A DNA stretch of 64,000 nucleotides from Flavilitoribacter nigricans DSM 23189 = NBRC 102662 (GTDB lineage Bacteria > Bacteroidota > Bacteroidia > Chitinophagales > Saprospiraceae): NCBI RefSeq assembly GCF_002646595.1, contig NZ_PDUD01000004.1, positions 1 through 64,000 of the forward strand, in the 5' to 3' direction. Each line of letters opens with the position of its first letter. Positions within the stretch are counted from its first letter, which is position 1. Under the pieces are notes generated by a model. That model searched no databases. It saw only the letters and a list, made by a program, of their open reading frames with translations, and was not told the origin of the DNA. Below are positions 46,668 through 55,553 of this stretch, one piece after another. A program made the translations under genes and the position numbers.

Positions 46668-47627
46668 ATGAAAATTAACAAGCGTATGCTGACTGCACTG
46701 GCAATCATCCTCGGGCTTCTTTTTATCGGAACGTATTACCTGATCATCCACCGTCGCCTGCAGGCGCCCCGGTGGTCCCTATCGTCCGCTACTTTACCGA
46801 TCGACGGAATCGATCGACATTTTAGCTACTATATTCCGGAAGGGATCTCCCGGCAGCCGGCCCTGGTCTTCGTCCTGCACGGTTCGAAAGGGACGGTAAA
46901 CATTATGCGCTATCTGACCGATTACGAATTTGAGAAGATCGCCAGCCACCGGAAGGATTTCATTCTCGTCTATCCGCAGGGATTTGACCGGCACTGGAAC
47001 GACTGCCGCGCTTCCGCCACCTACCGCGCCAAGAGGGAAAACATCGATGATATTGCTTTTTTTCGGGAGATGATCACTTATCTCTCCGATCGCTACGGTG
47101 CGGACCGGCAGGCGGTATTTGCTACCGGATATTCCAACGGTGGACATATGTGCCTGAAACTGGCCTACGAACTGCCGGAAGCCTTCCGGGGCATCGCACC
47201 CATTGCCGCCAACCTGCCGGATGTGGCCAATAATGACTGCATACGGAAAGACCGGCCGGTCTCGGTACTGTTCGTCAACGGGACGGCTGATCCGGTTAAT
47301 CCCTACAACGGCGGACTGGTGGTGCTGAAGGGAGACAGCAGTCGCGGCCGCGTATACTCCACCGCAGAGAGCGGACAGTATTGGATAGATCTTTTACCCG
47401 GTGCGCCGAAAACGGAACGTATCCCCTATGATGCCCCCCGGATCGAACATTTCCGGACAATTTCTGAAGACGGCAGGTACAAAGTAGAAGTAGTCAGCGT
47501 TAAGGAAGGGGGACATACGATCCCTCTGCGCCGTCCGGCACCCTATCTGCCGGGTTTTATTGGTGCAACTAATCGCAATCTCCATGCACCCGATCTGGTG
47601 ATTGACTTTTTTGAAAACCTAAAATAG
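46668..47627 (+). CDS. Membrane-anchored or exported esterase (LpqC/PHB-depolymerase-like)
   Basis: 319 residues from ATG 46668; an upstream in-frame Met would run through the hairpin. One N-terminal hydrophobic helix (LTALAIILGLLFIGTYYLII) serves as signal or anchor. The alpha/beta-hydrolase motifs are FVLHGSKGTVNIMRYL (oxyanion region), the nucleophile in ATGYSNGGHMC near 153, Asp in VNGTADPVNPYNGG and His in EGGHTIPL. This fits the poly(3-hydroxybutyrate) depolymerase/feruloyl esterase (LpqC) family. The true ester substrate is unknown. It is 5 bp upstream of the DUF2927-like gene, probably the same operon. Confidence 0.87.
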   Translation: MKINKRMLTALAIILGLLFIGTYYLIIHRRLQAPRWSLSSATLPIDGIDRHFSYYIPEGISRQPALVFVLHGSKGTVNIMRYLTDYEFEKIASHRKDFILVYPQGFDRHWNDCRASATYRAKRENIDDIAFFREMITYLSDRYGADRQAVFATGYSNGGHMCLKLAYELPEAFRGIAPIAANLPDVANNDCIRKDRPVSVLFVNGTADPVNPYNGGLVVLKGDSSRGRVYSTAESGQYWIDLLPGAPKTERIPYDAPRIEHFRTISEDGRYKVEVVSVKEGGHTIPLRRPAPYLPGFIGATNRNLHAPDLVIDFFENLK

Positions 47628-47632
47628 ACCAT

Positions 47633-48340
47633 ATGAAAAATTACCTGCTGTTGTTGATCTCACTGGCCTTTTTGGCTACTTCCTGCACCAAGGATATTGT
47701 AACTCCGGACCCCTCGGAACTTACTGCCTACGAATTGGAAGTGATCGATTACTTCAAGGAGATCGCCCTGGGCTTTGAATTCGGTGGTGCGAGTGAGATC
47801 ACCCGCAAGTGGAGAGATACGATGAAGATCTACGTCGGCGGAAGCCCAAGTAGTGACCTGCTCAACGAACTGGAAGAAATCCGGACGGAGATCAACAGCC
47901 TGGTTTCAGACGGTTTCGCCATGGAAGTTGTAGCGGATTCTGCCCAATCCAATTTTTACATATTCCTCGGCAGTGCCGATGAGTACGTCGAGCGTTATCC
48001 TTCCCAGGCGGGTAATGTGACCTCCAACTGGGGATTGTTCAACGTTTTCTGGAATGGCTCCAGCGAGATCAACCGGGGCCACATGTATGTCGATCTCGAC
48101 CGGGCCGATCCGCCCGCCCAGCGCCACCTGCTGCGCGAAGAACTGACCCAGTCGCTCGGGCTGGCCAAAGACTCCGACCGTTATACCGAAAGCATTTTCC
48201 AGGCCTCCTGGACCACCACGAATGAATACGCCATGATCGACCGGGACCTCATCCGGCTGTTGTACCATCCGGATATGCCCATTGGGCTGGACGAAATGCA
48301 AACGGATGCCGTTCTCCGGGATATTTTGAGTATGGAATAA
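47633..48340 (+). CDS. DUF2927-like lipoprotein
   Basis: 235 residues. MKNYLLLLISLAFLATSC gives the lipobox (Cys 18). The mature protein has ITRKWRDTMKIYVGG, then GHMYVDLDRADPPAQRHLLREELTQSLGLAKDSDRYTESIF, the core motif of DUF2927 proteins, which look like zincins with a Glu-containing helix (EELTQSLG) in place of HExxH. Function unknown. It is tightly coupled (5 bp) to the esterase gene. Confidence 0.8.
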   Translation: MKNYLLLLISLAFLATSCTKDIVTPDPSELTAYELEVIDYFKEIALGFEFGGASEITRKWRDTMKIYVGGSPSSDLLNELEEIRTEINSLVSDGFAMEVVADSAQSNFYIFLGSADEYVERYPSQAGNVTSNWGLFNVFWNGSSEINRGHMYVDLDRADPPAQRHLLREELTQSLGLAKDSDRYTESIFQASWTTTNEYAMIDRDLIRLLYHPDMPIGLDEMQTDAVLRDILSME

Positions 48341-48438
48341 TGAGGCCGGTACATATGGCGTTTAGATTTCAGACGTATTGCTGTCCGCCTGGCCGTGCCG
48401 GTTGAAACGGCAAGGCTGTCGGCACCCAACTTGTGCAG

Positions 48439-48467
48439 GCCGGCTCATCCGGACCGGGTGAGCCGGC
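48439..48467. repeat. Stem-loop between lipoprotein and TPR genes
   Basis: A perfect 9-bp stem, GCCGGCTCA/TGAGCCGGC, with an 11-nt loop, in the 165-bp gap. Another small GCCG...CGGC hairpin lies just before it. No U-run follows. Confidence 0.55.
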
Positions 48468-48505
48468 ACTGATGAAATTCATCCATCTAAATTTTATTCG
48501 ACCAT

Positions 48506-49525
48506 ATGAGACGCTCCTGTGCATTGCTGATGTTGTTGATGTCAGTGACTTTGACCGCCCAGGTAGATTATACTCAGCTCTATTATCCTACGGTTAACCG
48601 GGCCGAGCTTTCCATTGTGGAGGGCGACTACGAAAATGCCCTGCAGTCTTTCCAAACAGCTTTTGCAGCAGTTCATTTCTCTCCTTCGATCGATCTTTAT
48701 AATGCGGCCGTCTGCGCGTTGTATCTGGGCGAACCGGCTACTGCAAAACCGCTGTTGATCCGCATTCTCGGCCGGGGTGTCGAACCTCAGTACCTGTGGG
48801 AACGACTGGAGCGTTTCCACCCCGAACTGGTGGCGGACTGGGAAGCGCTGAAGGCCTATCCGCGCGTCGGCATTTACGAAGCTGAATCCTACCGGCAGGA
48901 GATCTACGATATGGAAAGTCTGGATCAGGAATTTCGTAATATCGAAGGGACCGATGAGCCCTATGCCGATACCATCGCTGCGATCGACCGGCAAAATATC
49001 CGCCGCTTCCGGGAGTTGATCGCTGAACATGGCTTTCCGGGAGAGCAATTATTCGGTGCCGAAAAACAAATACTTACGACGGAGTTTCCGGGGCTGATCA
49101 TCCTGCGCCACTACCTGCAGGGGCTTTCCCGGAAGCAGCACCCGGAAAATGATCTTATGGAGATCCTGATCCGGGCCGTAAAAGCAGGACAGCTCGAACC
49201 CAATCTCATGGCGCAATTGCTTTCCCTGCAGGGCAAAACGGACCTTCGGCTGGGAGGAAGTGGTGTCTGGGTCTTCCGGTCGGGGAGCGAAACCAGCGGC
49301 TACGTAGTGGAGAAATATCCGAAAGAACAACTGGAAAAAATAAACGAAGATCGCCGGCAGTACGGTCTTGATCCGTTGGCCGATTACCACCGGAAAGCGG
49401 CATTTAGCCTCCAAAAAGCCAGAGAACGGGGATTCGATTTCTCGAAATACAGCACTACCAATAAGATCGCTCTGGACCGGACGGCCTACGACCGCATCCT
49501 GCAAAGCTTTGAATCGCTGCGGTAA
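48506..49525 (+). CDS. Secreted TPR-like protein, unknown function
   Basis: 339 residues with a signal peptide (MRRSCALLMLLMSVTLTAQ). Residues 25-110 contain TPR-like helices (ALQSFQTAFAAVHFSPSIDLYNAAVCALYLGEPATAKPLL). The C-terminal half has RRFRELIAEHGFPGEQLFG and LLSLQGKTDLRLGGSGVWVF, a pattern I associate with DUF6624-like proteins of Bacteroidota; this is tentative. The following small gene is 26 bp away. Confidence 0.75.
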   Translation: MRRSCALLMLLMSVTLTAQVDYTQLYYPTVNRAELSIVEGDYENALQSFQTAFAAVHFSPSIDLYNAAVCALYLGEPATAKPLLIRILGRGVEPQYLWERLERFHPELVADWEALKAYPRVGIYEAESYRQEIYDMESLDQEFRNIEGTDEPYADTIAAIDRQNIRRFRELIAEHGFPGEQLFGAEKQILTTEFPGLIILRHYLQGLSRKQHPENDLMEILIRAVKAGQLEPNLMAQLLSLQGKTDLRLGGSGVWVFRSGSETSGYVVEKYPKEQLEKINEDRRQYGLDPLADYHRKAAFSLQKARERGFDFSKYSTTNKIALDRTAYDRILQSFESLR

Positions 49526-49551
49526 TCAATGGGGCTGCTAAATCTCAATCC

Positions 49552-49836
49552 ATGCCTACCTACCTGATCATTGAGCATTTTCGCGCGGGAAAAGTCCGGG
49601 AACTGTACCGACGCTTTGACGAGCGGGGACGAATGCTGCCTCCCGGCCTTCACTATCTGGATAGTTGGATCAATGAATCGGTAACGACCTGTTACCAGTT
49701 GATGGAAAGCGATTCCCGGGAAGCGCTGGAGGAATGGATGGATCACTGGAAGGATCTCGTGGATTTTGAGGTGGTCCCGGTTATCTCGTCGGCACGGGCC
49801 CGGGAGAAAGCGCTGGGCGGAGCGGCCAAAAAATAA
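49552..49836 (+). CDS. DUF3303-like small protein
   Basis: 94 residues, cytoplasmic. TYLIIEHFRAGKVRELYRRFDERGRMLPPGLHYLDSWINESVTTCYQLME and EEWMDHWKDLVDFEVVPV are the typical order of DUF3303, a ferredoxin-like (dimeric alpha-beta barrel type) fold. Function unknown. A terminator follows. Confidence 0.85.
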   Translation: MPTYLIIEHFRAGKVRELYRRFDERGRMLPPGLHYLDSWINESVTTCYQLMESDSREALEEWMDHWKDLVDFEVVPVISSARAREKALGGAAKK

Positions 49837-49865
49837 AGCCACCCCCAAACTCCGGGATGGCTTTT
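49835..49865. terminator. Bidirectional terminator
   Basis: The stem AAAGCCAxCCC...GGGxTGGCTTT (49835-49864) has a T-run on the plus strand (cttttaaaat) and an A/T-rich end on the other side. It lies between convergent DUF3303 and fasciclin genes. Confidence 0.65.
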
Positions 49866-49910
49866 AAAATATCCTATTCAACCGTTAGGCCACTTGGGCC
49901 ATCATTATAC

Positions 49911-50513
49911 TTAACCGGGCATAACCACGGTGTCGATAGCGTGGATCACTCCGTTGGAGGCTTCCACGTCGGTCATTACTACGGTTGATTTGTTCCCTTT
50001 TTTGTCCGTCAGCACCACTTTACCGTTTTCCAGCGTAGCGGTAAGCGTTCCTTCCTGCACAGTAGGGATCATAAAACTTCCATTGTTCTTGTTGATGGCG
50101 TCAATGACATCCTTTGCGGTATATTCACCGGATACCACATGGTACGTCAGAATGGAGGTTAGCGCCTCTTTGCTTTCCGGGTTGAGCAGACCGGCAACGG
50201 TACCGGCCGGCAATTTCTCAAATGCGGCATCTACGGGAGCAAATACGGTGAAGGGGCCGTTACTCTTCAGGGTTTCTACCAGTTCGGCAGCCTGTACGGC
50301 GGCGACCAATGTGGTGAAGTTCCCATTGTCAGATGCAATATCCACTATAGTGCCGGGCTCCTCCATCGCCGGTGGGGTGGTTTCTGCCGGCTCTGTGGTT
50401 TCCGTGGTAGCGGTGGTATCTTCTTCCATCGCATTGTTGTCACTACCGCCGCAGGCGGCCAGAGATAGCGTTCCGAGAAAGGCAAAAAGGATCAGTAAGT
50501 TTTTCATTTTCAA
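49911..50513 (-). CDS. Fasciclin-domain lipoprotein
   Basis: 200 residues. MKMKNLLILFAFLGTLSLAAC is the lipoprotein signal (Cys 21), followed by a Thr/Glu-rich spacer to about 60. One FAS1 domain fills the rest: FTTLVAAVQAAELVETLKSNGPFTVFAPVDAAFEKLP (H1), ILTYHVVSGEYTAKDV and the closing ASNGVIHAIDTVVMP (H2 region). FAS1 domains mediate adhesion on the cell surface. It is divergent from the double hydrolase gene across a heptad array. Confidence 0.94.
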   Translation of the reverse strand: MKMKNLLILFAFLGTLSLAACGGSDNNAMEEDTTATTETTEPAETTPPAMEEPGTIVDIASDNGNFTTLVAAVQAAELVETLKSNGPFTVFAPVDAAFEKLPAGTVAGLLNPESKEALTSILTYHVVSGEYTAKDVIDAINKNNGSFMIPTVQEGTLTATLENGKVVLTDKKGNKSTVVMTDVEASNGVIHAIDTVVMPG

Positions 50514-50652
50514 TTAGTTTAGTTTAATAATGCACAATCACCAGCCTAACAAAAGTTGGTAATCGAATGTTTAGAGATTTTGCCAAAATGATCGGCTTTT
50601 TTTATGTGGTAAATGTGGTGAACAAATTGGTGGGTGGGGTGTTGGGCTGGAC

Positions 50653-50708
50653 GGTTGATGATTGATGGTTGATGGTTGATGGTTAACGGTCGATGGTTGA
50701 CGGTCGAC
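50653..50708. repeat. 7-bp tandem array (GGTNGAY units)
   Basis: Eight contiguous heptamers, mostly GGTTGAT (three exact), with GATTGAT, GGTTAAC, GGTCGAT, GGTTGAC and GGTCGAC. It lies in the 252-bp divergent region between the fasciclin gene and the double hydrolase gene. Confidence 0.93.
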
Positions 50709-50765
50709 GGGGGGAATCAGGGGATAAGCTCCCGGCAGCGTCTATAAATTGCACAAACAGAAGCT

Positions 50766-52340
50766 ATGAAGATCACCTCCACTTTTGCGATACTGCTTTT
50801 GGGTCTACCCCTGATCGCTCAGCCGGATCCGGCCTGGGACGATACCCGCTCGGTCAACTGGCCGCAGGAATGCCGGCAAGTTGAGATCCCCTCGACTGCG
50901 GATCAACAGCCCCAGGCCGCTTATTTTTTTCGGGCCACCGGCGATGCGTCCCGGCCTTTGATCGTCAGCCTGCATACCTGGAGCGGGGGCTATGACCAGA
51001 AGGATACGCTGTCGTGGATGTCGGTGAAAAATAACTACAATTATATCCATCCGGACTTTCGCGGGCCCAACAACCGCCCGGAGGCCTGCGGTAGTGAACT
51101 GGCCATTCAGGATATCGAGGATGCGATCAGCTATGCCATACGGGAAGCGCGGGTGGATACTTCCGAGATCCACGTCATCGGGGTCAGCGGCGGCGGCTAC
51201 TCAACCCTGCTTACCTATATGCGTACCCACCATCCGGTGAAAACCTTTTCGGCCTGGGTGCCGATCTCGAATCTGGTCGACTGGTACTACGAGTCCGTGG
51301 GGAGAAAACAGAAATACGCCCGGGAAATCGCCCTGGCTACCCATCCGGATGGGGTTGGGGAGGATGGCTATAGTCTGGATTCGCTCGAAGCCCGGAAACG
51401 TTCCCCAATCTTTATGGACACCCCGGTCGAGCGGCGGGAGCACAGTAAGCTGTACATTCACGCGGGGATCCACGATGGGTATCAGGGCTCCGTGCCCATC
51501 ACGCAGAGCCTGCGATTTTTCAATAAAGTGGTCAGTGATCACGATCCGGCCGCCGATACGATCGGTACAGATGAGATGCTGCAGTTGCTCGAACGGCGCA
51601 ACGGTCCACTGGAACATCCCGGCGATGCGACGCGCGGTCTCACCCATTTCCAGCGGCAATACCGGGATAAAGTACGGATGACCATTTTTGAAGGCGGGCA
51701 CGAACTCCTCGCGGACCGGGTACTGGCTCCCCTGAACGGGAAACGGGTACTCGCGATCGGAGATTCCAACGGCGCGCTGGAGGAGGGCTGGGTCAATCAG
51801 TTGCGGGAGTTGCGCTTCGCTGATCACGTTTATAATACCTGCGTTTCCGGGAATACCATTGGTTTTGACAATCTCGGACGGGAAAGTCTGAACACTTTAG
51901 CTAATGCGGACCGATACCTGGAGGAAGCCGATCGTGGGCTGGGCGGGCTGGATAAGATCGTTATCCTGCTGGGCACGAATGACTGTAAGGCCGTATTTGA
52001 CGACCGGCTGGCGGAAGTGCCCGAAAACCTGCGCAAGCTGCTCCGGCAGATCAAGGCGCACCCGGTCTACCAACGGGATCAGCCGGAGATCTACGTGGTC
52101 TCACCGCCTCCCTACGCTCCGGACGAAGCCCTGATCCCCAAGTACCACGGTGGGGCGGCGGATATTGCATGGTTGTTTCCCCGCTTTCGGGAAGTGGCCG
52201 AAGAGGAAAGCTGCACCTTTATTGACATCTATAGCGGGCTGGCACCCGAATGGGAGACCTGGTCCGAAGACGGCATTCACCTTATAGAAGCGGGTCAGGT
52301 CAAAATTGCGGAGATGATCGCGAAAAAGTTTGAGAACTGA
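50766..52340 (+). CDS. Secreted double hydrolase: alpha/beta hydrolase fused to SGNH esterase
   Basis: 524 residues with a signal peptide ending at LPLIAQ. Residues about 55-310 are an alpha/beta hydrolase of the prolyl-oligopeptidase/acetyl-xylan-esterase type: nucleophile in GVSGGGYSTLL near 140, Asp in HAGIHDGYQGSVP and His in EGGHELL near 315. Residues about 328-524 are an SGNH/GDSL hydrolase: block I VLAIGDSNGA near 332, Gly in NTCVSGNTIGF, block III LLGTNDCKAV near 403 and block V DGIHLIEAG near 502. Both catalytic sets are complete, so it probably cleaves two kinds of ester or one linked substrate. Likely polysaccharide deacylation in the periplasm or outside (inference). Confidence 0.9.
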   Translation: MKITSTFAILLLGLPLIAQPDPAWDDTRSVNWPQECRQVEIPSTADQQPQAAYFFRATGDASRPLIVSLHTWSGGYDQKDTLSWMSVKNNYNYIHPDFRGPNNRPEACGSELAIQDIEDAISYAIREARVDTSEIHVIGVSGGGYSTLLTYMRTHHPVKTFSAWVPISNLVDWYYESVGRKQKYAREIALATHPDGVGEDGYSLDSLEARKRSPIFMDTPVERREHSKLYIHAGIHDGYQGSVPITQSLRFFNKVVSDHDPAADTIGTDEMLQLLERRNGPLEHPGDATRGLTHFQRQYRDKVRMTIFEGGHELLADRVLAPLNGKRVLAIGDSNGALEEGWVNQLRELRFADHVYNTCVSGNTIGFDNLGRESLNTLANADRYLEEADRGLGGLDKIVILLGTNDCKAVFDDRLAEVPENLRKLLRQIKAHPVYQRDQPEIYVVSPPPYAPDEALIPKYHGGAADIAWLFPRFREVAEEESCTFIDIYSGLAPEWETWSEDGIHLIEAGQVKIAEMIAKKFEN

Positions 52341-52420
52341 CGAATTCCCAAGAAATATTTGGCGCTATACGCTGCTTGCCAAAAGACATTTGTATATTGA
52401 GCCCCGAAATTTAGTCCAAT

Positions 52421-52945
52421 ATGACCTGGAAACACCTCTCAGCCTGGCTTTTACTGCTGGCCGTATCCATTCAATGGATCGGAGGGGTGATCTACGTTAA
52501 ACTCACGCATTCTTCGCTGATCGAGCTGGAAATGGATGATTCCGAGACGGTGCTGGCCGAACAGCTGTCCACCGACTACGGTATCGAAACCCAGATCAAG
52601 ATCCTGGATGAAGCCGAACAAATGGCCAATCTGAGTGCCGGCTACGGTGCGCCTTTCCTGTTCTCGACTTCCGATGAAGAAAATGCGGAATACTACACCG
52701 TTGATGAAAATGGCCTGGAAACAGTTCATTCGGAATACCTGGTCAACGGTCCGGAACAACAACAGGATGCGGAAAACGCCCTGTTGAGCCTGCAAAAATT
52801 ATTTTCGCCTTATATCATTAACGCGGCTGAATTGGTTCAGCCCGCCGAAATAGTCCGGTTCTCCACCGGCAATTTCCTGTATAATCCCCTGGAAGACCTG
52901 TATAACCCTTCTATTCCCACACCACCACCGGCCCGCATCGGGTAA
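52421..52945 (+). CDS. Secreted or anchored small protein with Pro-rich tail
   Basis: 174 residues, no family recognised. One N-terminal hydrophobic segment (HLSAWLLLLAVSIQWIGGVIYV), then an acidic region (ELEMDDSETVLAEQLS, TSDEENAEYYTVDENGL) and a C-terminal PSIPTPPPARIG. The acidic mature part and Pro-rich end suggest a periplasmic protein. The next gene encodes an outer-membrane protein, and the two may work together. Confidence 0.75.
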   Translation: MTWKHLSAWLLLLAVSIQWIGGVIYVKLTHSSLIELEMDDSETVLAEQLSTDYGIETQIKILDEAEQMANLSAGYGAPFLFSTSDEENAEYYTVDENGLETVHSEYLVNGPEQQQDAENALLSLQKLFSPYIINAAELVQPAEIVRFSTGNFLYNPLEDLYNPSIPTPPPARIG

Positions 52946-52985
52946 CTTTTTCCTTTTTAAAATGCTGATTTAACTTATTTGCAGT

Positions 52986-53031
52986 TGGCGAATTTCATCG
53001 TCTGCTTTATGGCTATGCGATGAATTCGCCA
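52986..53031. terminator. Stem-loop after the small secreted gene
   Basis: Arms 52986-53000 and 53018-53031 are complementary with a single bulge (TGGCGAATT...AATTCGCCA). It lies 41 bp after the stop and can end transcription, but only a weak T-rich tail follows. Confidence 0.5.
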
Positions 53032-53037
53032 GCTTGT

Positions 53038-53240
53038 TTATTGCTTTACCTCACTGGAACTGACGGTCACGACCGGCAGCGGATCAAACCCGAGTTCATA
53101 CAGCTAGGGTAACCACACATCGAATTTCGAATTGGTTGGCGCTACCTGTTTTTCTGGGGAAGTGCCATCGCTGTAGGACTCTTTCGTTTCTGATGGCTTA
53201 TAAGTTGCCCCCAGAAAGGCACCGGATGATCGCGAATGAC
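53038..53240 (-). pseudogene. Possible decayed gene remnant in a 677-bp gap
   Basis: The gap 52946-53622 has no intact gene. On the minus strand a frame reads SGAFLGATYKPSETKESYSDG, then FDVWLP, an in-frame TAG (near 53106), and YELGFDPLPVVTVSSSEVKQ ending in TAA at 53038-53040. The composition looks like real protein rather than noise, and one base change (TGG to TAG) would explain the stop. No family recognised and no start found. Chance cannot be excluded. Confidence 0.3.
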
Positions 53241-53622
53241 CCGACTTTGGACCCTGTTCCGAAATGACCCGACTGTTGAAAAAGCGGAGGGATAACCGAC
53301 AGCTTCAACCGAAGCCAAACCGGTATCCATTTCGCACACCTGGAAACCCGAAAGACACGGGCGCGGTACGTGGTTCGGAAAAGTAAGTCGATGACCGGCC
53401 TACCGGTAATGCTGTTGGTGGGATCGTGCAAAGGCCCGGCGGACAGGCAGTGAAACAGCAAGGTAAAGCGGCTATTATCCAATTGTTTCCCCGGATGTTG
53501 CTCCGTGGTGAATGACCGGGGTTTCGTTCTCCGTACAGAGAACGGATTGATCCCGGCCTTACGGGTCCATGTAATCCCAGCGGGATATAAGCAACGGGGA
53601 ACCATAGCGCAAAAAACACACC

Positions 53623-54768
53623 ATGCGAAAAATCAAACTGTTGTTCTTTATACTCATTTCGCTTTCCTGCGGACAACTGGTTATGGGCCAGGGCTGTGTA
53701 GCCATTCGGGGAGGTTCCTCCTGCGGCACCAACCTGGGTGGAGGCGCCAACCTGATGCAGGGCGAATTTTTACTGGGTGCCGGTTTCCGGTACTTTGAAT
53801 CTTTCCGTCATTTTCGGGGCTTCGAGGAGGAACACAACCGCATTGAAGACGGTACCCAGGTGATCAATGATTCTTATTTCCTGGATCTTTCCCTGACTTA
53901 CGGCATCACCGACCGGCTGTATGCCAATGCCATCCTGCCGTTTGTCAATCACAAGCGCTCCTCCATGTACGAGCACGGGGGCAATCCACCCAACGGTCTG
54001 GGAGAACGCCATACGACTACTTCCAGCGGCCTTTCGGATATGAGGCTGGGCCTGGGGTACTGGTTGTTTGATCCCGCCAAAAGCCATGGATTTAACTATG
54101 CGGTGGGACTGGGCGTGAAGTTGCCGACCGGTAAGTACGATTACACCGACACCTTCTACAATCAGGGAGAGAACCGGGACGAAGACCGGGAAGTGGTGGT
54201 GGATCAATCCATTCAGCCCGGCGACGGCGGCACCGGTATAACGCTCGATGTGCAGGGGTACCAGACGCTATCTCCTTCTTTCCTGCTGGTGACCAACTTT
54301 TTCTATCTCTTCAACTACCAGGAAACCAACGGCGTGCTGACCCGCAACGGGCGCAGCGAATTTTCCTGTCCGGACCAGTTTGCCGCACAGATCGGCACCT
54401 ATTACAACACCGGGCTGGGTGGGCTGAGTGCCTACCTGGGCGGACGCCTGGAAGGCGTACCGGCCAATGATCTGATCGGTGGCAGCAGCGGCTACCGTCG
54501 TCCGGGTTACGTCGTATCCGTCGAACCCGGTCTGAATTTTGGGACCCCTAGACTCGCTTTCAATCTGAGTGTGCCGATCGCGCTGGTACGCGATCGTATT
54601 CAGAGCTACGAAGATAAAGTGCGCACCGTTGAGCGGGGCACTTATACCCACGGTGATGCGGCTTTTGCCGATTACCTGATCAATTTCAGCGTATCCTACC
54701 GGCTGGGCGGAGGCAAACACGATATGCCGGAGAACCAGAGCCCGTTATGGATCGACTTTAATAATTAA
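53623..54768 (+). CDS. Outer-membrane beta-barrel protein (transporter-like)
   Basis: 381 residues with a signal peptide (MRKIKLLFFILISLSCGQLVMGQ). The mature part alternates polar and hydrophobic residues with many Gly and aromatics: LLGAGFRYFESFRHFRGF, YFLDLSLTYGITDRLYANAILPFVNHKRS, MRLGLGYWLFDP, YAVGLGVKLPTGKYDYTD, and a final YLINFSVSYRLGGG, which is the strand-turn pattern of an outer-membrane barrel like those of the phenol-degradation/transporter class. Two Cys pairs near the mature start (GCVAIRGGSSCG) are notable. Substrate unknown. Confidence 0.85.
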   Translation: MRKIKLLFFILISLSCGQLVMGQGCVAIRGGSSCGTNLGGGANLMQGEFLLGAGFRYFESFRHFRGFEEEHNRIEDGTQVINDSYFLDLSLTYGITDRLYANAILPFVNHKRSSMYEHGGNPPNGLGERHTTTSSGLSDMRLGLGYWLFDPAKSHGFNYAVGLGVKLPTGKYDYTDTFYNQGENRDEDREVVVDQSIQPGDGGTGITLDVQGYQTLSPSFLLVTNFFYLFNYQETNGVLTRNGRSEFSCPDQFAAQIGTYYNTGLGGLSAYLGGRLEGVPANDLIGGSSGYRRPGYVVSVEPGLNFGTPRLAFNLSVPIALVRDRIQSYEDKVRTVERGTYTHGDAAFADYLINFSVSYRLGGGKHDMPENQSPLWIDFNN

Positions 54769-54925
54769 TTCAAGTTGTGATGCAACTTGGTAGAAAGTAT
54801 AAAGTAGAGGGTAGAGGGACTGCCAATTGTTAAAATGAGCGATTTAGCACTATTCTTCCAGTCTCAGTCTCTCCACGCTCTACCATCTTCTCTCTACAAT
54901 TCAAGTATCGAATCTTGAATTAATT
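54763..54925. repeat. 163-bp inverted-repeat element at the gene end
   Basis: 12-bp arms AATTAATTCAAG (54763-54774) and CTTGAATTAATT (54914-54925) enclose further complementary blocks: near 54804-54822 (GTAGAGGGTAGAGGGACTG) and near 54860-54890 (CAGTCTC...CTCTAC). The left arm overlaps the stop codon of the barrel gene. It could be a hairpin-forming mini-element or a complex terminator. Confidence 0.6.
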
Positions 54926-54935
54926 AAATAACCGG

Positions 54936-54982
54936 CTTTAGATATCGGATCCGGCTCAAAGCAGCCGGTTCGGTATCTAAAG
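54936..54982. repeat. Imperfect stem-loop
   Basis: The arms CTTTAGATA (54936-54944) and TATCTAAAG (54974-54982) are perfectly complementary at the base, with a partly paired CCGGCT/AGCCGG top. It is the second of several hairpins in the 785-bp gap 54769-55553, which has no recognisable gene. Confidence 0.55.
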
Positions 54983-55065
54983 TTCCATTAAATATTGAAT
55001 AGTCGTTTTCCTCAAAAACCTCATGGAAGCTAGTACTATAAACAAACGGTTATTTTATGATTCCT

Positions 55066-55125
55066 GATTGTATGGTCTGATGTCTGCCGGCAAGTTCCTG
55101 GCCGGCATCAGTCCATCAATCTTTT
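55066..55125 (+). terminator. Strong stem-loop followed by TTTT
   Basis: The stem runs from GATTG (55066) to CAATC (55121), with ATGG/CCAT, TGAT/ATCA and GCCGGC/GCCGGC segments and small internal loops, then TTTT at 55122-55125. The nearest upstream stop is 300 bp away, so it may end an unannotated short transcript. Confidence 0.5.
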
Positions 55126-55219
55126 AAGCCCATAAACCCAATTAGCAGGATTACTGAACCCCGGATAAAGACATAAATCATACCTAGAGTTTTCGTTTAA
55201 ATTGACAGTTTACCAGTTG

Positions 55220-55279
55220 CCGGGTTATTGGTGGAGGGCTCCAAAAAGTGGAGTAAGCTGCTGATGCCCGGTTTTTTTT
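55220..55279 (+). terminator. Terminator-like stem with eight-T run
   Basis: CCGGG (55220-55224) pairs with CCCGG (55267-55271) and is followed by eight T (55272-55279). An inner hairpin (CTCC...GGAG) lies between. No gene ends nearby on the plus strand. Confidence 0.45.
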
Positions 55280-55503
55280 ATGCTACTTCCCGGGCCGGTT
55301 GAGCCCCAACCCAATTTTTCTTTGCAATCGGAAAAGGAACAAAAATGCCGCTACCTCCGGGAGAATACAGGCCCTCTGCGCAAGTCGCCGCGCAATTGCA
55401 ATTAATTAGTCGGAAAGATGGATAATTTCAAAAATGAACGTATAATTGTATCATTCTGATCTGATTAGCACACTCACCACTGAAACAATACTATCCAAAA
55501 ATC

Positions 55504-55529
55504 AGTAAAATCGTGTATGCGGTTTTACT
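55504..55529 (+). promoter_or_regulatory. Leader hairpin of the PAS kinase gene
   Basis: A 10-bp stem AGTAAAATCG/CGGTTTTACT (one G-U) with a 6-nt loop, ending 24 bp before the start codon at 55554. It could affect translation initiation or mRNA stability. Confidence 0.45.
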
Positions 55530-55553
55530 CACTTTTAACTGCCCAATAGATAG

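Noticed and set aside
53198-53605. Minus-strand open frame of 135 residues
   Set aside because: It has no protein-like composition or motif; a different frame in the same place looks more like a gene remnant.
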